Source of the DNA: Streptomyces sp. NBC_01717
Lineage (GTDB): Bacteria > Actinomycetota > Actinomycetes > Streptomycetales > Streptomycetaceae
Length of the DNA stretch: 64,000 nt
Assembly: GCF_036248255.1 (NCBI RefSeq)
Contig: NZ_CP109178.1
Location: 3,162,001-3,226,000, forward strand
Direction: 5' to 3'
How positions within the stretch are numbered: the stretch's first letter is position 1; each line of letters starts with the position of its first letter. The notes below the pieces were generated by a model, which saw nothing but the letters and a program-made list of their open reading frames with translations, was not told where the DNA came from and searched no databases. The position numbers and the translations under genes are program-made. This document shows positions 60,605 through 64,000 of the stretch, piece after piece.

Positions 60605-61486
60605 ATGAACTCCAGAATGCTCACCATCGCCGCTGCGCTGACCGTCGCCGGTCTCATCGGGGCCGGGTCCGCCGCGGCGGCGCCCGGAACGGTCTCGGGC
60701 GCCGGCGGCAACCGCATCGGAACGGTGCGGTCCGACGGCGACGCGCACGTCAAGGAGGGCGGCCTCAGCGCCATCTGGACCCTGGAGAGCAGCGACATCA
60801 AGCAGATCGCGCTCTCCGGCGACCGCATCGGCGTCCTCAAGGGCAACGGCGACGCGTACGTGAAGGACGGCGGCCTCACCGCCGCCTGGGTCAAGGAAGC
60901 CTCGAACGTCAAGCAGATCGCGCTCGCCGGCAACCGCATCGGCGTCCTCAAGGACAACGGCAACGCGTTCGTGAAGGACGGCGGCCTCACCGCCGGCTGG
61001 GTCCACGAGGCCGCCCAGGTGAAGGAGCTGGAGCTCTCCGGCGACCGCATCGGCATCGTCCAGGGCAACGGCGACGCATTCGTGAAGGACGGCGGCCTCA
61101 GCGCCGCCTGGGTCTACGAGGGCGACAACATCGTCGACATCGACCTGGCGGGCAACCGGATCGGGGTGTTCACGGGCGACGGCAGGGCGTACGTGAAGGA
61201 CGGCAGCCTCAAGGCCATCTATGCGAGGGAGGGCAGCGACGTCATCCAGCTCGAACTCTCCGGCGACCGCATCGGCATCCTCAAGGACAACGGCAAGGCG
61301 TACGTGAAGGACGGACGTCTCAACGCCGCCTGGGCCCACGAGGCGGACAACGTCATTCAGATCGCCCTCTCCGGCAACCGCATCGGCATCCTCAAGGGCA
61401 GCGGCAGGGCGTATGTGAAGGACGGCGGCCTGACCGCCGCCTGGGTCCACGAGGCGGACAACGTCACCGAGCTCGCCCTGTCCTGA
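60605..61486 (+). CDS. Secreted protein of seven exact 37-residue repeats (probable small beta-propeller)
   Basis: 293 aa. A Sec signal (MNSRMLTIAAALTVAGLIGAG...AAA, cleavage near residue 26) is followed at residue 35 by seven contiguous repeats, each exactly 37 residues (111 bp), and the last ends at the stop codon. Each repeat has the pattern G(N/D)RIG(V/I) at position 1-6, (G/D)(N/D)G.A(Y/F)VK(D/E)G at 9-18, L.A.(W/Y) at 20-24, and a hydrophobic (V/I)..(I/L).L at 31-36. The strand-turn rhythm and number seven suggest a closed propeller, akin to tectonin-type lectins. DNA identity between neighbouring repeats is high, as expected from recent amplification. No family recognised; function unknown. 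SD GGAGAA 8 nt before ATG. Confidence 0.9.
   Translation: MNSRMLTIAAALTVAGLIGAGSAAAAPGTVSGAGGNRIGTVRSDGDAHVKEGGLSAIWTLESSDIKQIALSGDRIGVLKGNGDAYVKDGGLTAAWVKEASNVKQIALAGNRIGVLKDNGNAFVKDGGLTAGWVHEAAQVKELELSGDRIGIVQGNGDAFVKDGGLSAAWVYEGDNIVDIDLAGNRIGVFTGDGRAYVKDGSLKAIYAREGSDVIQLELSGDRIGILKDNGKAYVKDGRLNAAWAHEADNVIQIALSGNRIGILKGSGRAYVKDGGLTAAWVHEADNVTELALS
60707..61483 (+). repeat. 7 x 111-bp in-frame tandem repeat
   Basis: Seven head-to-tail units of 111 bp, all in phase with the gene at 60605. Shared blocks such as CTCTCCGGCGACCGCATCGG and GTGAAGGACGGCGGCCT recur with a fixed 111-bp period (for example, GGCGACCGCATCGGCGTCCT at 60818 and GGCAACCGCATCGGCGTCCT at 60929). Confidence 0.92.
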
Positions 61487-61493
61487 TCCCTGA

Positions 61494-61525
61494 CCCTCGT
61501 CCGGGCACGGGGGTCCGGACGAGGG
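61494..61525 (+). terminator. Terminator of the repeat-protein gene
   Basis: Perfect 11-bp stem CCCTCGTCCGG / CCGGACGAGGG with a 10-nt loop, 8 bp after the stop codon. Confidence 0.8.
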
Positions 61526-62913
<1,388 letters not shown>

Positions 62914-62964
62914 CCGGCCGGGAACGGGGCACCGGGCCAGGCCGGATCCGGACCGGCCTGATCC

Positions 62965-62984
62965 GGCCTCACCCGGGTGAGGCC
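62965..62984. terminator. Terminator after the terpene synthase
   Basis: Perfect 20-bp palindrome GGCCTCACCCGGGTGAGGCC, 51 bp beyond the stop, in the 274-bp gap between the terpene synthase (+) and the EF-hand gene (-). Confidence 0.65.
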
Positions 62985-63151
62985 CCCGCCGAGGCGGTCG
63001 TCCAGGGGCGCCGGTTCCGTCACCGGTGCCCGGCCGGCTGCCCGAGGAGCACGGCCGCTGCGCGCGGACAGGTCCCTGAACTGTTCCGCCCGGTCGCCCG
63101 CCCGGCGGAACGTGTCCGGTCCGGAAAGCTGAGGGGTTACGCGTCCGGCGG

Positions 63152-63175
63152 CCCCCGGCCGACCACGGCCGGGGG
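63152..63175 (-). terminator. Terminator of the EF-hand gene
   Basis: Perfect 10-bp stem CCCCCGGCCG / CGGCCGGGGG with loop ACCA, 12 bp after the EF-hand stop on the minus strand. Confidence 0.7.
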
Positions 63176-63187
63176 TCCTCCCGGCGA

Positions 63188-63403
63188 TCAGCCCTTGTTC
63201 TGGGCAGCCCAGAACTCGTCGAAGGTGAGCAGACCGTCACCGTTCGCGTCGTGGGAGTTGATCACGGCCTGGGCCACCGGCTCGGTGACGTAGGGGTCAC
63301 CCAGCTGAGCCATCACACTCTTGTACTCGGCGGCCGATATCAGCCCGTCGCCGTTCAGGTCGTACCGCTCGAAAGCCTTGCGCGCCGACTCGATGTCCGC
63401 CAC
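63188..63403 (-). CDS. EF-hand calcium-binding protein
   Basis: 71 aa, made of a pair of EF-hands. The first loop is DLNGDGLISAAE (about residues 15-26) and the second DANGDGLLTFDE (about 52-63); both have Asp at 1, Asn/Asp at 3, Asp at 5, Gly at 6 and Glu at 12, so both should bind Ca2+. The single-domain, calmodulin-half-like form resembles the small Cab-type calcium proteins of Streptomyces, which have been linked to aerial growth. There is no signal peptide, so it is cytosolic. GTG start at 63403; GAAGGGG lies upstream. Single gene. Confidence 0.93.
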   Translation of the reverse strand: MADIESARKAFERYDLNGDGLISAAEYKSVMAQLGDPYVTEPVAQAVINSHDANGDGLLTFDEFWAAQNKG

Positions 63404-63543
63404 TGTTCCGCCCCTTCATCATGCCTAACTGACGGGGGTCAGATTAACGGGCGCGACCGGCGCCGATCGCGGCGGCCGGTCGTCCATCATGGGTGGGGTG
63501 TCCGCGGACGGCGGGCGGGGTCCAGGACCGGGGAGTGGGACGC

Positions 63544-64000
63544 TTGACGAAGGACGCACTGGATCAGACCCTGACAGCTGCCGCGCACGGGCGGTTCCCC
63601 CCGCCGGACGGGGGCACGACGGTGGTGGCACAGCCGAACGCACGGGACGCCGGGGTGCTGGCCCTCACCGCGCACTCGGTGGTGTTCACCGATGAGGATC
63701 CGGCATGGGTACGGGCCACGCTGGCCGCCACCCCCGGTGATCCGCTCGCCGCGACGATGAACCCGTACTTCCTGGGCGCGCTGCTGGCCCGTACCGGACG
63801 GCACATGAACACCATCGATCTACTGACGGTCGCGGGCGCGCTGCCGGGGGACCCGGACATCGGGCTCCGGGAGATCGAGGACCCGGAACATCCGCGGGTG
63901 GCACGGGCCATGAAGTACCGCGACGAGGTGCGGGTCTGGGCCACCGAAGGCGGTGTGCTGATTCTGGGCCGCGGGGTCGCCGGACGCTGGGAGACGGCGA
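63544..64000 (+). CDS. GNAT-like acetyltransferase, N-terminal part (runs off the window)
   Basis: 152 codons are visible, from a TTG at 63544 with GGGGAG 8 nt before it; a GTG start further upstream is not in this frame. The product has AARDAGVLALTAHSVVFTDEDPAWVRATL-like hydrophobic strands, NPYFLGALLARTGRHMNTIDLLTVAG and VARAMKYRDEVRVWATEGGVLILGRGVAGRWE. This matches an N-terminal domain I associate with actinobacterial proteins that continue into a GNAT acetyltransferase core; that core is beyond the window. Divergent from the EF-hand gene. Confidence 0.75.
   Translation, partial: MTKDALDQTLTAAAHGRFPPPDGGTTVVAQPNARDAGVLALTAHSVVFTDEDPAWVRATLAATPGDPLAATMNPYFLGALLARTGRHMNTIDLLTVAGALPGDPDIGLREIEDPEHPRVARAMKYRDEVRVWATEGGVLILGRGVAGRWETA

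Noticed and set aside
60707..61483. CRISPR-like periodicity
   Set aside because: The period is 111 bp, with whole units conserved and no unique spacers; it is a coding repeat.

Overview
This is chromosomal DNA from a high-GC actinomycete, almost certainly a Streptomyces. The signs are very high GC at third codon positions, many GTG/TTG starts, short SD sites, class I KARI, an actinobacterial gatCAB set, a LAL-type LuxR regulator, a SpoIIE/HATPase signalling protein and two membrane GGDEF-EAL proteins. The gene order matches, from memory, the S. coelicolor chromosome around SCO5464-SCO5516, so most of the window is conserved core. I see no IS element, prophage, CRISPR array, rRNA or tRNA.

Layout. 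1-1.4 kb: the end of a MocR-type regulator and a TetR gene. 1.4-7 kb: serA, ilvC, ilvN, ilvB (serine and branched-chain amino acid synthesis), with a complete transcription attenuator in front of ilvB. 7-12 kb: a c-di-GMP protein (cdgE-like), a 2-hydroxyacid dehydrogenase and an aldo/keto reductase. 12-18 kb: a PQQ-type sugar dehydrogenase lipoprotein, a DUF6191 protein, a large LAL regulator coupled to a 57-aa protein, and an acidic membrane protein. 18-25 kb: GNAT, MMPL exporter, Tat-exported phospholipase C, ArsB/SLC13-type permease. 25-31 kb: gatC-gatA-small membrane protein-gatB (Glu/Asp-tRNA amidotransferase) and rmdB. 31-43.5 kb: ligA, a MetE-like protein, SDR, LOG family, DUF427, hydrolase, mnmA plus its sulfur donor cysteine desulfurase (flanking an exported amidase), small membrane proteins, a TetR with probable operators at itself and at a thioesterase, and a TRIC channel. 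43.5-50 kb: a five-gene oligopeptide ABC transporter. 50-53 kb: two SseB-like proteins and a P-loop ATPase. 53-57.7 kb: a tandem glycine riboswitch followed by gcvT-gcvH-glyA and sdaA, which together turn excess glycine into serine and pyruvate. 57.7-63 kb: an accessory-looking block with a SpoIIE-type phosphatase/kinase-like protein, a secreted protein made of seven exact 37-residue repeats, and an orphan class I terpene synthase with mosaic base composition. 63-64 kb: an EF-hand protein and the start of a GNAT-like gene.

The parts that most deserve a second look are the 7 x 37 repeat protein, the mosaic terpene synthase beside it, the apparently leaderless ilvB leader peptide with its attenuator, the unequal catalytic residues of the two GGDEF-EAL proteins, the Asp-to-His change in the SpoIIE domain, and the TetR/thioesterase operator pair.
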